The notes: generated by a model not told the origin, from the letters alone. A stretch of 64,000 nucleotides of DNA from Shewanella psychropiezotolerans (GCF_007197555.1 NZ_CP041614.1:62001-126000); one strand, 5' to 3'. Shown: positions 26,422 to 36,162, counted from the first letter of the stretch. Numbers and translations are program-made.

Positions 26422-27300
26422 ATGAAAACAACAGCGAAAGCAAGTTTACTGAAGTTGAGTCAGTGTGAGAAAGTAAGGCCAGTGGCTTTAATCCAAGAAA
26501 AGCTTGCTAGAAGTCGGTTACTGGTTCAGGTTGAGTCGTGCCAACGTTTAGTGCTAGATGCAGCAAATGGTGTGTTAAATCCAATTATCCGCCAAGGTCA
26601 TCATGGGTTAACCAATATATCTTTGACCGATGATCAGCCGATAGAGCCAGAAGGAAAACATGCATGGTTTCGTCTTAGTTACCATAGATCCCTACTTGCC
26701 TGGTGGCGCATCGACAGATGCACGTTAGATCAACTTGCAAGTGCATATTATGGCAGTACTTCTAGTCCGTTGAAATCTCCTTTAAGATCACCTAGTCAGT
26801 CTGAGTTTAGGCTGGCCAGAAAGCTCATGCTTGCGGCACTGAAAATGCTACCCACTGTTGAGCTAGATGAAGAGGCTTTAGAGCTTGAGCTAGTTGCTAA
26901 TAACACACCTATTCAAGCGCCAGTAAATTGGGCGCTTAAGTTTCCTGAAGAGTATATGGCACCTCCTATGCTGTTCTGTATGACTGAACATTTGCTAGGC
27001 TTGATGTCTGAGCAACCCAGCCAATATCAAGCCACTTCCGATCTGTCAGAAAAGCTAGCGTATCGACTAAAACAGATCCCTTTAAGAGTGCTACTTGAGC
27101 TAGGGCGACAAAATACTCCGGTGATTTCCCTTAGTGGTCTCAAACCTGGAGACATTTTGCCTATGAAACTTCATTCCAGATGTCCTGTAACCGTAGGGAA
27201 AAGACCGCTTTTTTACGCTGCGATTCATACCCATGAAGGCCAAATGGTTGCCAAGTTAACCCAAGATATATTTCAGCAAGATGATATGAAAACTGTTTAA
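26422..27300 (+). CDS. fliM: Flagellar motor switch protein FliM (lateral)
   Basis: 292 residues. The C-terminal SpoA domain (about 215-285) is clear: VISLSGLKPGDILPMKL, then CPVTVGKRPLFYAAIHTHEG. The N-terminal CheY-binding peptide of polar FliM (LSQxEIDALL) is absent, as expected for lateral FliM that is not driven by the usual CheY contact. It forms the C ring with FliG and FliN. The gene opens the fliM-N-P-Q-R-flhB-flhA run. No strong ribosome binding site is visible; GGTTGGA ends about 5 bases before the ATG. Confidence 0.88.
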   Translation: MKTTAKASLLKLSQCEKVRPVALIQEKLARSRLLVQVESCQRLVLDAANGVLNPIIRQGHHGLTNISLTDDQPIEPEGKHAWFRLSYHRSLLAWWRIDRCTLDQLASAYYGSTSSPLKSPLRSPSQSEFRLARKLMLAALKMLPTVELDEEALELELVANNTPIQAPVNWALKFPEEYMAPPMLFCMTEHLLGLMSEQPSQYQATSDLSEKLAYRLKQIPLRVLLELGRQNTPVISLSGLKPGDILPMKLHSRCPVTVGKRPLFYAAIHTHEGQMVAKLTQDIFQQDDMKTV

Positions 27301-27379
27301 TTTCATTGTGATGCAATGATTTATTTGAATGTATGTGAATTTTTTAAGCTATTGAATAATAAATTTTTAGGAGCTAACT

Positions 27380-27736
27380 GTGTCAGAACAAACCTTGCTA
27401 CAAGATGAAGACTTTCTACTTGATGATAATTTATTCGCTGATGAGGACGTTGAGCAGGAGGCCGTTAAAGCTAAGCCTGTAAAAGATATCTCATTTTTTC
27501 AGCAGTTACCTGTCCAAGTCACGCTGGAGTTGGCCAGCGCTGAGATGTCATTAGGTGAATTAACTCGTATGGGAGAGGGGGACGTTGTAGCACTGGATCG
27601 TATGGTTGGTGAGCCGTTAGATATTCGTGTTAACGGTGCGCTACTAGGGCGGGGCGAAGTCGTTGAGGTTAATGGGCGCTATGGTGTGAGATTGCTAGAG
27701 GTAGAGGCGATCAGTCTAACCGGAGCGAATGACTGA
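27380..27736 (+). CDS. fliN: Flagellar motor switch protein FliN (lateral)
   Basis: 118 residues with a charged, acidic N-terminal tail and a C-terminal SpoA domain (QLPVQVTLELASAEMSLGEL; GDVVALDRMVGEPLDIRVNG; RGEVVEVNGRYGVRL), the normal FliN pattern. A ribosome binding site AGGAGC sits 7 bases before the start. Its stop overlaps the fliP start by 8 bases. Confidence 0.96.
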   Translation: MSEQTLLQDEDFLLDDNLFADEDVEQEAVKAKPVKDISFFQQLPVQVTLELASAEMSLGELTRMGEGDVVALDRMVGEPLDIRVNGALLGRGEVVEVNGRYGVRLLEVEAISLTGAND

Positions 27737-28466
27737 TATGTGTCGAGTCCTGCTGCTCATCTTATTTCTGTTTGCCCCTAATGTGTTTGCCAATGAAGGT
27801 TTAACCTTATTTACGGTCAATGATGGTGATCAATCTCAGTCTGTGAACATCAAGCTTGAGATATTGGCATTAATGACAGTGCTGAGTTTTCTGCCTGTAC
27901 TGCTGATGATGATGACCAGTTTTACCCGAATCATAGTCGTATTAGCTATTTTACGTCAGGCGTTAGGCTTGCAGCAGAGTCCCCCTAATAAGGTACTTCT
28001 AGGGATCACTCTGGTGTTGACCATATTTATTATGAGGCCTGTAGGGCAAGATATTTATGATCAAGCTTATTTACCCTATGACCAGGGCACGATTGAGCTC
28101 ACTGAGGCTGTTTCTATTGGTGAAGGGCCCCTCAGGAAATTTATGCTGGCTCAAACCAGGGAGACAGATCTTGAGCAGATGTTGAAAATAGCCGATGAGC
28201 CAGTGACCTTGACCGCCGATGAGGTGCCTTTCTTTGTGCTGATGCCGGCATTTGTATTGAGTGAGCTAAAAACGGCATTTCAAATAGGTTTTTTACTCTT
28301 TCTTCCTTTTTTGGTGATCGATCTCGTCGTGGCCAGTGTCTTGATGTCTATGGGAATGATGATGTTATCGCCGTTAATTATCTCCTTGCCATTTAAGTTG
28401 ATGGTTTTTGTGCTGGTTGATGGTTGGTCTATGACAGTCGGTACCTTAGTGGCGAGCTTTGGTTAG
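27729..28466 (+). CDS. fliP: Flagellar export gate protein FliP
   Basis: 245 residues with a signal peptide and four membrane segments. FliP motifs are plain: MTSFTRIIVVLAILRQALGL, QSPPNKVLLGITLVLTIFIM, FVLMPAFVLSELKTAFQIGF, and GMMMLSPLIISLPFKLMVFV. It forms the export gate core with FliQ and FliR. No fliO precedes it; a 47-codon reading frame follows in the 207-base gap before fliQ. Confidence 0.97.
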   Translation: MTDMCRVLLLILFLFAPNVFANEGLTLFTVNDGDQSQSVNIKLEILALMTVLSFLPVLLMMMTSFTRIIVVLAILRQALGLQQSPPNKVLLGITLVLTIFIMRPVGQDIYDQAYLPYDQGTIELTEAVSIGEGPLRKFMLAQTRETDLEQMLKIADEPVTLTADEVPFFVLMPAFVLSELKTAFQIGFLLFLPFLVIDLVVASVLMSMGMMMLSPLIISLPFKLMVFVLVDGWSMTVGTLVASFG

Positions 28467-28525
28467 TGCTGTCACTGGCAGAACCAAAGATTATTTGAGC
28501 TAGTTATTAACCTAATTAGGTGAAC

Positions 28526-28669
28526 ATGATGGAAGTTTTACGAGAGATAGAAAAAGAGTTGAGCCTAGGTGACATGATCTATTTTCTGTTGTGTCTTGGG
28601 GTTTGTGGAATTGTCTTGTTCAATGGCTGGGAGTCATTACTTAGCATGTTAGCATCGGGTCTAAGGTAG
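28526..28669 (+). CDS. Small 47-residue membrane protein between fliP and fliQ
   Basis: An unrecognised small reading frame, MMEVLREIEKELSLGDM followed by a single hydrophobic segment (about residues 18-33, IYFLLCLGVCGIVLFN) and a short tail ending in GLR. AGG lies 5 bases before the ATG pair at 28526/28529. The end contains the AAGG that serves as fliQ ribosome binding site, so fliQ translation is probably coupled. It fills an otherwise unexplained gap inside a tightly packed export operon. FliO, also a small single-span protein acting on FliP, is missing here; this could be a stand-in, but no sequence similarity supports that. Confidence 0.6.
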   Translation: MMEVLREIEKELSLGDMIYFLLCLGVCGIVLFNGWESLLSMLASGLR

Positions 28670-28673
28670 ATTT

Positions 28674-28943
28674 ATGGACGTAAATGAGCTGACTTCGATG
28701 TTCGCCGATGCCATATTTCTTGTGGTTTCTATGGTGGGTGTACTCGTCGTGCCTAGTCTGCTAGTTGGCCTATTAATCGCTGTTTTTCAAGCGGCAACTC
28801 AGGTGAATGAGCAGACGTTAAGTTTTCTTCCCAGACTGGTTCTCACCTTGTTGATGGTGCTGTTTTCGGGCCCCTGGCTTTTACAACAGATCTCCGATCT
28901 CTTCAATCGTCTGTTTATGACGATCCCCCATATTATTGGGTAA
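28674..28943 (+). CDS. fliQ: Flagellar export gate protein FliQ
   Basis: 89 residues, two membrane helices, with the FliQ motif VGLLIAVFQAATQVNEQTLS at about residues 52-71 and PRLVLTLLMVLFSGPWLL after it. Length is exact for the family. It starts 4 bases after the small reading frame and ends 2 bases before fliR. Confidence 0.97.
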   Translation: MDVNELTSMFADAIFLVVSMVGVLVVPSLLVGLLIAVFQAATQVNEQTLSFLPRLVLTLLMVLFSGPWLLQQISDLFNRLFMTIPHIIG

Positions 28944-28945
28944 CT

Positions 28946-29728
28946 ATGCTCTCACTTACTTCAGTTCAAATCAGTGCATTTATAGGAACATTCTGGTGGC
29001 CATTCTGTCGAATAATGGGTGCCTTTATTGTAATGCCATTCTTGAGTAGCAGTTATATCCCGCCTATGGTGAGAGTACTATTGGCTGTGCTTATCTCTGC
29101 CTTGTTATCACCTATGTTACCGCCTGTGCCTGCTGTGGATGCTATTTCTATTGGAGCACTATTTCTTGCCATAGAGCAGCTGTTAATTGGTTTCATGTTA
29201 GCGCTATTTACGTATATTTTGATCCATGTAATGACTCTGTTTGGTGCCATGATGTCGATGCAGATGGGCTTGGCAATGGCGATTATGAATGATCCTGCAA
29301 ATGGCAGCTCAAATCCTATATTAAGCCAATGGTTTCTCCTCTATGGCACCTTGTTATTTCTAGCCCTAGATGGTCATTTAGTTGCAATTGGTATTATCGT
29401 CGATAGCTTTAGATTGTGGCCAATCGGCACTGGTATTTTTGATTTGCCCTTGATGGGATTAGTTGGCCGGTTCGCCTGGTTATTCGCGTCGGCATTTATG
29501 TTAGCAATTCCCGCAATACTGGCCATGTTGATGGTTAACCTCACCTTTGGTGTATTGAGCCGCGCCGCACCATCTTTGAACGTTTTCGCTCTCGGTTTCC
29601 CTATGTCCATGTTGATGGGCCTGTTATGTGTGTTCTTCTCGTTTAGTGGCCTGCCTAGTCGATACAGTGATCTTTGTCTGGAAGCTTTATCTGCCATGTA
29701 TCAGTTCATCGGGGGATCACATGAGTAA
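28946..29728 (+). CDS. fliR: Flagellar export gate protein FliR
   Basis: 260 residues with about six hydrophobic segments. FliR features include FWWPFCRIMGAFIVMPFLSS near the N-terminus, EQLLIGFMLALFTYILIHVM in the middle, and FGVLSRAAPSLNVFALGFPM near the C-terminus. It overlaps the flhB start by 8 bases. Confidence 0.96.
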   Translation: MLSLTSVQISAFIGTFWWPFCRIMGAFIVMPFLSSSYIPPMVRVLLAVLISALLSPMLPPVPAVDAISIGALFLAIEQLLIGFMLALFTYILIHVMTLFGAMMSMQMGLAMAIMNDPANGSSNPILSQWFLLYGTLLFLALDGHLVAIGIIVDSFRLWPIGTGIFDLPLMGLVGRFAWLFASAFMLAIPAILAMLMVNLTFGVLSRAAPSLNVFALGFPMSMLMGLLCVFFSFSGLPSRYSDLCLEALSAMYQFIGGSHE

Positions 29729-30854
29729 AAAAGATACCGGGCAGAGTAAAACCGAGAAGGCGACACCGCAGAAGTTAAAGAAAGCCAGAGAGGAGGGCCA
29801 AGTTCCGCGCTCTAAAGATCTGGCCTCTACGGCGCTTATTATCGGCTGTTCTATGATGTTATTTCTGAGTGCCGATTGGTTTGCTGCTCGTGTTGCTCAA
29901 TTGGCGCAGTTTAATATGTCTATCACTAAAGAGGAGTTAGATCGCCCCGGTATGATGCTAGAGCACCTTGGTACGACTCTGGTAGAGATGCTCAATATTC
30001 TTGGCCCCTTGTTCATTATGGTGGCGATTATTGCCATGGTTGCAGGTGCTATGCCTGGTGGACCGGTATTTAGCTTTAAGAATGCTCAGTTTAAGTACAG
30101 TCGTATCGATCCCATTGCCGGTATTGGCCGTATGTGTTCAGTGAAATCTCTGGTTGAGTTGGTTAAATCTATTCTCAAGATCACCCTGCTTATTGGCATC
30201 ATGTTTATTTTCTTAGAAAATAATTTACAAGTATTACTCACCTATAACCAACTTCCTATCGACGAAGCGGTGAGTAAGGGCATCAATATGCTGGCGCTTG
30301 GGATCTTGTATTTGGGTCTTGGCCTGCTGGTTATCACGTTTATCGATGTGCCATATCAATATTGGCATCATCATAATGAGCTTAAGATGTCGAGGCAGGA
30401 TGTTAAGGATGAGCAAAAACAACAGGATGGGAAACCTGAGGTCAAGGCTAAAATCCGTCAATTACAGCAACGCATGGGGCGAGCTAGAGCAGAAATTGCT
30501 ATCCCACAGTCCGATGTCTTGTTGGTTAATCCGACACATTATGCCGTTGCACTCAAATATGATGTTGAAAAGGCCGATGCACCTTATGTATTGACCAAGG
30601 GAACAGATGAAGTCGCCCTCTATATGCGACAAATTGCCAAGCAGCATGATATTGAGGTGATCGAGCTGCCACCACTTACCCGTGCTATCTACTATTCGAC
30701 GAAAGTTGAGCAACAGATCCCCGCCGCACTTTTTATCGCTATAGCCCATGTATTGAGTTATGTATTGCAGATAAAAGTGGCCAGAGATGGTAAGAAGAAA
30801 CGCCCGGATCCACTACCAAACTTTTTTATTCCGAAACACTTAAGACACGATTAA
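29721..30854 (+). CDS. flhB: Flagellar export switch protein FlhB
   Basis: The start at 29721 gives MSKKDTGQSKTEKATPQKLK, the canonical FlhB opening, preceded by GGGGGA; an upstream frame running into fliR is not needed. 377 residues: four membrane segments up to about residue 210, then the cytoplasmic domain with the self-cleavage site NPTH at 270-273. FlhB changes substrate class after FliK signals. Start overlaps fliR, and flhA follows 11 bases later. Confidence 0.97.
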   Translation: MSKKDTGQSKTEKATPQKLKKAREEGQVPRSKDLASTALIIGCSMMLFLSADWFAARVAQLAQFNMSITKEELDRPGMMLEHLGTTLVEMLNILGPLFIMVAIIAMVAGAMPGGPVFSFKNAQFKYSRIDPIAGIGRMCSVKSLVELVKSILKITLLIGIMFIFLENNLQVLLTYNQLPIDEAVSKGINMLALGILYLGLGLLVITFIDVPYQYWHHHNELKMSRQDVKDEQKQQDGKPEVKAKIRQLQQRMGRARAEIAIPQSDVLLVNPTHYAVALKYDVEKADAPYVLTKGTDEVALYMRQIAKQHDIEVIELPPLTRAIYYSTKVEQQIPAALFIAIAHVLSYVLQIKVARDGKKKRPDPLPNFFIPKHLRHD

Positions 30855-30865
30855 AGGTACTTTCC

Positions 30866-32947
30866 ATGAATTGGTTATCTCGAACATTTGCTGGAAATCG
30901 TAGCTATATAGGTATACCTATCATGCTACTGACTATTCTTGCTATGGTGATCCTTCCGCTGCCGCCCTGGTTGTTGGATATTCTCTTTACTTTCAACATT
31001 GTCCTGTCTGTGATGGTCTTGTTGGTTGCGGTATCAATAAGGCGGCCGTTGGAGTTCTCTGTTTTTCCGACAGTCTTGCTGCTTGCTACCTTGATGAGAC
31101 TGACATTGAATGTCGCTTCCACTCGAGTCGTGCTGATTGAGGGGCATCAAGGGGGAGACGCTGCAGGTAGAGTGATCCAGGCCTTCGGTGAAGTGGTCAT
31201 TGATGGCAATTATGTGGTCGGTGCGGTGATTTTCTTAATCTTGATGATCATAAACTTTGTGGTGATCACTAAAGGTGGTGAGCGCATCTCTGAGGTATCA
31301 GCTCGGTTTACCTTAGATGCGTTACCCGGTAAGCAAATGGCTATTGATGCCGATCTTAATGCTGGGGTGTTAAGCCAAGATCAGGCGAGGCTTCGTCGCC
31401 AGGAAGTTACCAGAGAGGCAGATTTTTATGGCTCTATGGATGGTGCTTCTAAGTTTGTTCGTGGTGATGCTATTGCCGGAATACTGATCTTAGTTATCAA
31501 TATTTTGGGTGGTATTGCCATCGGTATGTTTATGCATGACTTAAGTGCAGGTGATGCCTTTAAGACTTATGCCTTGTTGGCGATTGGTGATGGACTGGTC
31601 GCTCAGATCCCATCTTTGTTGCTCGCTACCGCCGCTGCGATAATCGTGACTCGAGTCTCAGATGCTGAAGAGATGCCAGCTCAGTTGACCAAGCAGTTAC
31701 TGGCTAACCCTAAGACCTTAGCCACAGCATCTGTGATCATGGTCATTTTTGGTATTGTGCCTGGCATGCCTGCCTTGGTGTTTCTCCCATTTGCTGCTGT
31801 TTTAGGTTTTTCCGCCTGGAAGCTGAGCCAGCGAGTAGAAGTTAGGCCTGAAGAAAAGATTGAAGAGAAACTTGAAAAGAGTCTATCAGAGCCATCACTG
31901 CCAAGCTGGGAAGCATTGCCTTTTACGGATCTCATTGAGGTGAGACTTGGTTATCGTTTGGTACACCTTGTCGAGCGCAGTAAGGGTGCCGAGTTGCAGA
32001 AACGCTTAACAGGCATTCGGCGAACCTTGTCCGAGCAAGCTGGATTCTTGTTATCTGAGGTGCGTGTTCGGGATAATTTAGCCTTGGCACCTAATGCTTA
32101 TCAAATTAATTTAATGGGTAATCCGGTGATCACCGCTGAATTAGAGCCCGAAAAGTTGATGGCGATCAAAAGTGGGCCTGTCTTTGGAGATATCGATGGC
32201 ATCATCACTAAAGAGCCCGCTTATCAGATGGATGCCTTGTGGATTGAACCTGATTCTAAGGCGAAAGCCCTGAATTTAGGTTATTCGGTTGTCGATAACG
32301 CAACCGTGATTGCGACCCATGTGAGTAAACTTATCCGTGAATCTTTGCCGGAGATGTTACAGCACGATGATGTGATGGCATTGAGTGATCGCTTAGCTAA
32401 GCAATCACCTAAACTGGCGGAATCACTCTCTACGGCTTTGACGCCGATCTTACAGTTGAAGGTGTATAGACTTTTGCTCAAGGAGCAAGTGTCACTCAAA
32501 GATATTCGCACCATAGCCACGACTTTGCTCGATTGCAGCGAGGAGAGTAAGGATCCTGTGCTACTCGCTGCCGACGTACGTTGTGCGCTTCGTAGCAGTA
32601 TATTACACACCATTGCTGGTACTTCGCAGCAGTTGAACGTCTTGACCCTAGCGCCAGAACTGGAACAAACCTTGCTCACAGCGCTTAATCAATCACAGCA
32701 GCAAGGTAAGGTTTCTTTAGACAGTTTTCCAGTGGAGCCTCAGTTGCTTGCTCAGCTACAGCAGAAGATGCCCCAGCTGCTGGCCCAGGCAAAAGAGCAA
32801 GGTCACAGCCCTATGTTGCTTGTCTCGCCACAGCTAAGGCCTATATTAGCCCGTTATGCGTTGGCTTTTGCCCGAGGTTTACATGTTCTGTCATATAACG
32901 AGATCCCCGAGAGTCGTGAGCTGCTAGTTGCAGGCCAGTTGGGCTAG
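30866..32947 (+). CDS. flhA: Flagellar export gate protein FlhA
   Basis: 693 residues: an N-terminal membrane domain of about eight helices to residue 320 and a cytoplasmic chaperone-docking domain after a charged linker (EEKIEEKLEKSLSEPSLP). The FHIPEP family region contains PGKQMAIDADLNAG at 154-167 and MDGASKFVRGDAIAG at 191-205. It is the largest export gate component and closes the fliM operon, with a terminator 39 bases after its stop. Confidence 0.97.
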   Translation: MNWLSRTFAGNRSYIGIPIMLLTILAMVILPLPPWLLDILFTFNIVLSVMVLLVAVSIRRPLEFSVFPTVLLLATLMRLTLNVASTRVVLIEGHQGGDAAGRVIQAFGEVVIDGNYVVGAVIFLILMIINFVVITKGGERISEVSARFTLDALPGKQMAIDADLNAGVLSQDQARLRRQEVTREADFYGSMDGASKFVRGDAIAGILILVINILGGIAIGMFMHDLSAGDAFKTYALLAIGDGLVAQIPSLLLATAAAIIVTRVSDAEEMPAQLTKQLLANPKTLATASVIMVIFGIVPGMPALVFLPFAAVLGFSAWKLSQRVEVRPEEKIEEKLEKSLSEPSLPSWEALPFTDLIEVRLGYRLVHLVERSKGAELQKRLTGIRRTLSEQAGFLLSEVRVRDNLALAPNAYQINLMGNPVITAELEPEKLMAIKSGPVFGDIDGIITKEPAYQMDALWIEPDSKAKALNLGYSVVDNATVIATHVSKLIRESLPEMLQHDDVMALSDRLAKQSPKLAESLSTALTPILQLKVYRLLLKEQVSLKDIRTIATTLLDCSEESKDPVLLAADVRCALRSSILHTIAGTSQQLNVLTLAPELEQTLLTALNQSQQQGKVSLDSFPVEPQLLAQLQQKMPQLLAQAKEQGHSPMLLVSPQLRPILARYALAFARGLHVLSYNEIPESRELLVAGQLG

Positions 32948-32985
32948 TTCTGACAACAAATATGCTGGATACGTCCAGTTAGAAG

Positions 32986-33008
32986 AAAGGGAGCCAGACT
33001 CCCTTTTT
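32986..33008 (+). terminator. Rho-independent terminator of the fliM-flhA operon
   Basis: An 8-bp stem (AAAGGGAG with CTCCCTTT, loop CCAGA) followed by TT. It lies between the convergent flhA and lysophospholipase genes and marks the right end of the lateral flagellar locus. Confidence 0.85.
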
Positions 33009-33032
33009 AATGCTGATTGTTAGTGTTTGATT

Positions 33033-34028
33033 TTAGCCTGTGTGGTGTGAGGATAAGAACTTAAGCAGTTCTTCTATGGCAAAGTTACGGCTTTCATCTT
33101 GTTCCATAAAAATCTCGTGACGGGCATCGGGAATATTGATCAGTTCGCATAAACCACCTACAGCATGGTACTGGGCGAAATTATCGACAACCGTGTCTTC
33201 ATCAGCCTGAAGAATCAAAATTGGCGTCTTAGTTTCTTTGGCTGCTTTTACCGTTCTGGCACCTGCGTCGATAGATTCGACTAGCCAATGGTTTGTTGGC
33301 GAGCCAAGTTGTAGCTCAGGACGTTGCTGATAAAGCTTACGGTAATCTTCATAACGCGGCTGGCTCTTAGTCAGATCATTCTTGGCGAACTCATCGCCGT
33401 GGTAGTCTTTACCGCCGATAATATAGTTAGGCTCTTCACCCTGTTTAGTGTCTAACAGGCTTGCCAGCCAACGGATAAAGCGTTTGCTTATGGGAAGTTT
33501 TATGCCGTACATGGGGGCTGAGAAAACGGCGGCGGTGAAGGTGTCAGGATACTTGTCAATATACAGAGTGCCGATGGCCCCTCCCATGGAGTGACCCACC
33601 AGAAAAAGGTCTTGATACTGTTTAGGCGTCACCACAGTGTCGATAAAGAAAGCAAAATCATCGACGTAAGTACTAAATTTATCGATATGACCGTGATGCG
33701 GATTACTTGTGGTACGAGTCGATAGGCCCTGGCCGCGATGATCCAGTGCGAAAATACTGTAGCCTTGATTATAGAGGTCGAAGATAAGTTCTTTATATTT
33801 AAGATAAGACTCGATTCGGCCATTGCTGATCACTATGGCTCGCACACTGTTCGGGTGTTCAATATACATGTAGGCGAGAGAAATATTGTCATCAGTTTTT
33901 ATTTCTGATTCTGTCACTCTGTCCCAAAATACCTGCTGCTCATGGGTATTAAGCATCTGCTCAGATGAGAGCGGCTTAGCTTGAAGGTTAACTTGATCAT
34001 TCATTTGTGATTCGACGGCTATCGACAT
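33033..34028 (-). CDS. Alpha/beta hydrolase, lysophospholipase L2 (PldB) family
   Basis: About 331 residues from the ATG at 34028; a GTG 14 codons upstream is an alternative and neither has a strong ribosome binding site. The serine hydrolase fold shows the nucleophile elbow GHSMGGA, an HG-type segment (FALDHRGQGLS), the acid LILQADEDTVVDN and the histidine near the end (DARHEIFMEQDESR). By family it cleaves acyl esters of lysophospholipids or similar lipids. It stands alone between the flagellar locus and a DUF885 lipoprotein. Confidence 0.85.
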   Translation of the reverse strand: MSIAVESQMNDQVNLQAKPLSSEQMLNTHEQQVFWDRVTESEIKTDDNISLAYMYIEHPNSVRAIVISNGRIESYLKYKELIFDLYNQGYSIFALDHRGQGLSTRTTSNPHHGHIDKFSTYVDDFAFFIDTVVTPKQYQDLFLVGHSMGGAIGTLYIDKYPDTFTAAVFSAPMYGIKLPISKRFIRWLASLLDTKQGEEPNYIIGGKDYHGDEFAKNDLTKSQPRYEDYRKLYQQRPELQLGSPTNHWLVESIDAGARTVKAAKETKTPILILQADEDTVVDNFAQYHAVGGLCELINIPDARHEIFMEQDESRNFAIEELLKFLSSHHTG

Positions 34029-34165
34029 GATATCTACTGGTCTTATGTATGCTGCTTGCCAGTGTAGCACAGAGTAAAAAGCCGCCGCGAGTCACGAGTA
34101 TCGTCTTGAAGCTGAAGCTCCCATTTACTGAATACTCGTGACACTGTTACTTAGTTAACTCTTTG

Positions 34166-35965
34166 CTAGGTTTTTTGAGAGGAGATAAAGTCTGCGATCT
34201 GTTGCTCTAGCACTGACATGGGCACAGAGCCATTTTCTAAGATGGCATCATGGAATGCTCTGATATCAAACTTTTCACCTAGCTCCTCTTCAGCCTGAAC
34301 TCGCAGACGCTTGATGGTGAGCTCGCCAATCTTGTATGACAGGGCTTGGCCCGGCCATGAGATATAACGATCTATCTCTGTGGTGACATTGTGCATGGAC
34401 AGAGCCGTGTTACCAGCCATAAAGTCCAGTGCTTGCTGTCGACTCCACCCCTTAGCGTGCATGCCTGTGTCGACGACCAGGCGAGCCGCACGCCACATCT
34501 CATAGGTCAGGCGACCAAAGTTGCTGTAGGGGTCTTGATAGAAGCCTGCTTCTAAGCCCAGATACTCGGAGTAGAGTCCCCAGCCTTCACCGAAGGCCGA
34601 AATATAGCTATAACGGCGAAAGTTTGGCAGTTTGATGAGCTCTTTATTGAGGGAGATCTGTAGATGATGGCCGGGTACGGCTTCGTGCAAGGTCAGGGCT
34701 TCAAGTTCATATAGAGGCCGTTTATCTAAGGCGTAGGTGTTAACCCAGTAGTAACCCGGTTCATCGTCACGGTTGGATCCTGAGTAACGCCCTGTGGTGT
34801 ACTTAGGCGCTATCTCGGCCGGGACGGCTTGAATGCCGTATGGAATTCTTGGTAGCTTGCCGAAGTATTTAGGTAGCATGGCATCGGCTTTTTTGGCGAT
34901 GAATGCAGCTTCTTTCAATAGTTCTTCGGCCGTTTTAGGATAAAACTGAGGATCGGTACGCAAAAAATGTAAGAAGTTGGCGAAACTGCCCTCGAAACCG
35001 AGATCGTCGATAATGATCTGCATCTCTGCGCGGATACGTTTTACTTCTTTAAGGCCGAGTTGGTGAACTTCATCGGATGTCATATCGAGAGTGGTGTAAT
35101 AACGGACTCGGTTTTCATAGAAGGCGGCGCCATCGGGCAGGCTGGCACAGGCGATATCTGTACGGGCACCGGGAATGTACTCCTCGGTCATGAAGTCATA
35201 AAACTGCTGATAAAGCGGCAATATCTGCAGTTCTATGATTTTTTTGCCTCGGGCCGTCAGGTCATCTTTCTGAGCCTGAGTAAAATGCTTTGGGTAGTGG
35301 GTGAAAGGCTTGAAGTAGCCACTGTCTTCCACGGGAACCGTGAAGGCGCTGATACTGTCTTCGAAGCCATTGAGGGTGACTTGTGGCGGAGTAATCCCTG
35401 ACTCTAAGCCCTGTTTCAGCCAATAGGTTTGCTGAGCGAAGTATTTAGGTAGGTTAGATAACTTGGCTATATAGTTTTCGTAATCTTGCTCCGTTACGAA
35501 TCTTGCCTTAGCAATGGAGGCGATATAAGCATGAAAACCGCTCTCGGCTGTGATGGGCAGATAGTGATCCTTGTATCGATACAGGTCGACACTGTTTTGC
35601 AGCTGTCCCTGGAGGATCTGGGCGTTAATCTTGTCCTCTTTCGAGAGGGTATCTCTGTCTAATGCTTTGAGTTTAGTGAGCTGCGCCTGTTTACGATGAT
35701 TGAGTGAGGCTAAGTTAGCAGGAGATAGATCGGATAATTTACCGGCTGCACTGGCATCACCCTCGAAGAAAGCCTGTGATGGATCACTATCGAGTTGAAT
35801 CTGCCAGTCAGCTTCGATAATCGATTTAAGCGTTAAATCGCTAACTCCCATAGTTAGTGGGCTCTCGGCAGATGTCATAGACTGAGTTTGTTCGGTTGAG
35901 ACGGAGTTGATTTGGCAAGCACTGAGAGACACGGCGAGTAAACTGGGAAGTAAAAGCTTAAACAT
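34166..35965 (-). CDS. DUF885-family lipoprotein, putative metallopeptidase
   Basis: 599 residues with a lipoprotein signal ending LLAVSLSAC (Cys17). The C-terminal half carries the DUF885 motif HEAVPGHHLQIS, resembling the zinc-binding HExxH region of metallopeptidases, followed by FGEGWGLYSEYLGLEAG. Members are thought to be carboxypeptidase-like enzymes attached to the outer membrane; the substrate is unknown. It is a single-gene unit between the hydrolase and hemN. Confidence 0.85.
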   Translation of the reverse strand: MFKLLLPSLLAVSLSACQINSVSTEQTQSMTSAESPLTMGVSDLTLKSIIEADWQIQLDSDPSQAFFEGDASAAGKLSDLSPANLASLNHRKQAQLTKLKALDRDTLSKEDKINAQILQGQLQNSVDLYRYKDHYLPITAESGFHAYIASIAKARFVTEQDYENYIAKLSNLPKYFAQQTYWLKQGLESGITPPQVTLNGFEDSISAFTVPVEDSGYFKPFTHYPKHFTQAQKDDLTARGKKIIELQILPLYQQFYDFMTEEYIPGARTDIACASLPDGAAFYENRVRYYTTLDMTSDEVHQLGLKEVKRIRAEMQIIIDDLGFEGSFANFLHFLRTDPQFYPKTAEELLKEAAFIAKKADAMLPKYFGKLPRIPYGIQAVPAEIAPKYTTGRYSGSNRDDEPGYYWVNTYALDKRPLYELEALTLHEAVPGHHLQISLNKELIKLPNFRRYSYISAFGEGWGLYSEYLGLEAGFYQDPYSNFGRLTYEMWRAARLVVDTGMHAKGWSRQQALDFMAGNTALSMHNVTTEIDRYISWPGQALSYKIGELTIKRLRVQAEEELGEKFDIRAFHDAILENGSVPMSVLEQQIADFISSQKT

Positions 35966-36089
35966 TACTGAGACCTTAATGGCTATTATTGATTATTATG
36001 TCTTCGATTATGCCTCAGACTCGCTAAAGATAAAAAGTGTATACAAAAATAGTTACAAAATACAAAACAGAGAGGTAAATCTGAGAGAC

Positions 36090-36115
36090 AAAAAAGCCGA
36101 CTAGATGTCGGCTTT
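36090..36115 (-). terminator. Rho-independent terminator of hemN
   Basis: A 9-bp stem (AAAGCCGAC with GTCGGCTTT, loop of 5) followed on the minus strand by six T. It lies 48 bases beyond the hemN stop. Confidence 0.88.
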
Positions 36116-36162
36116 CATTTAGCTATCTCATCGAGAGCCGTCGAAACAGTCCTTATTATCTA

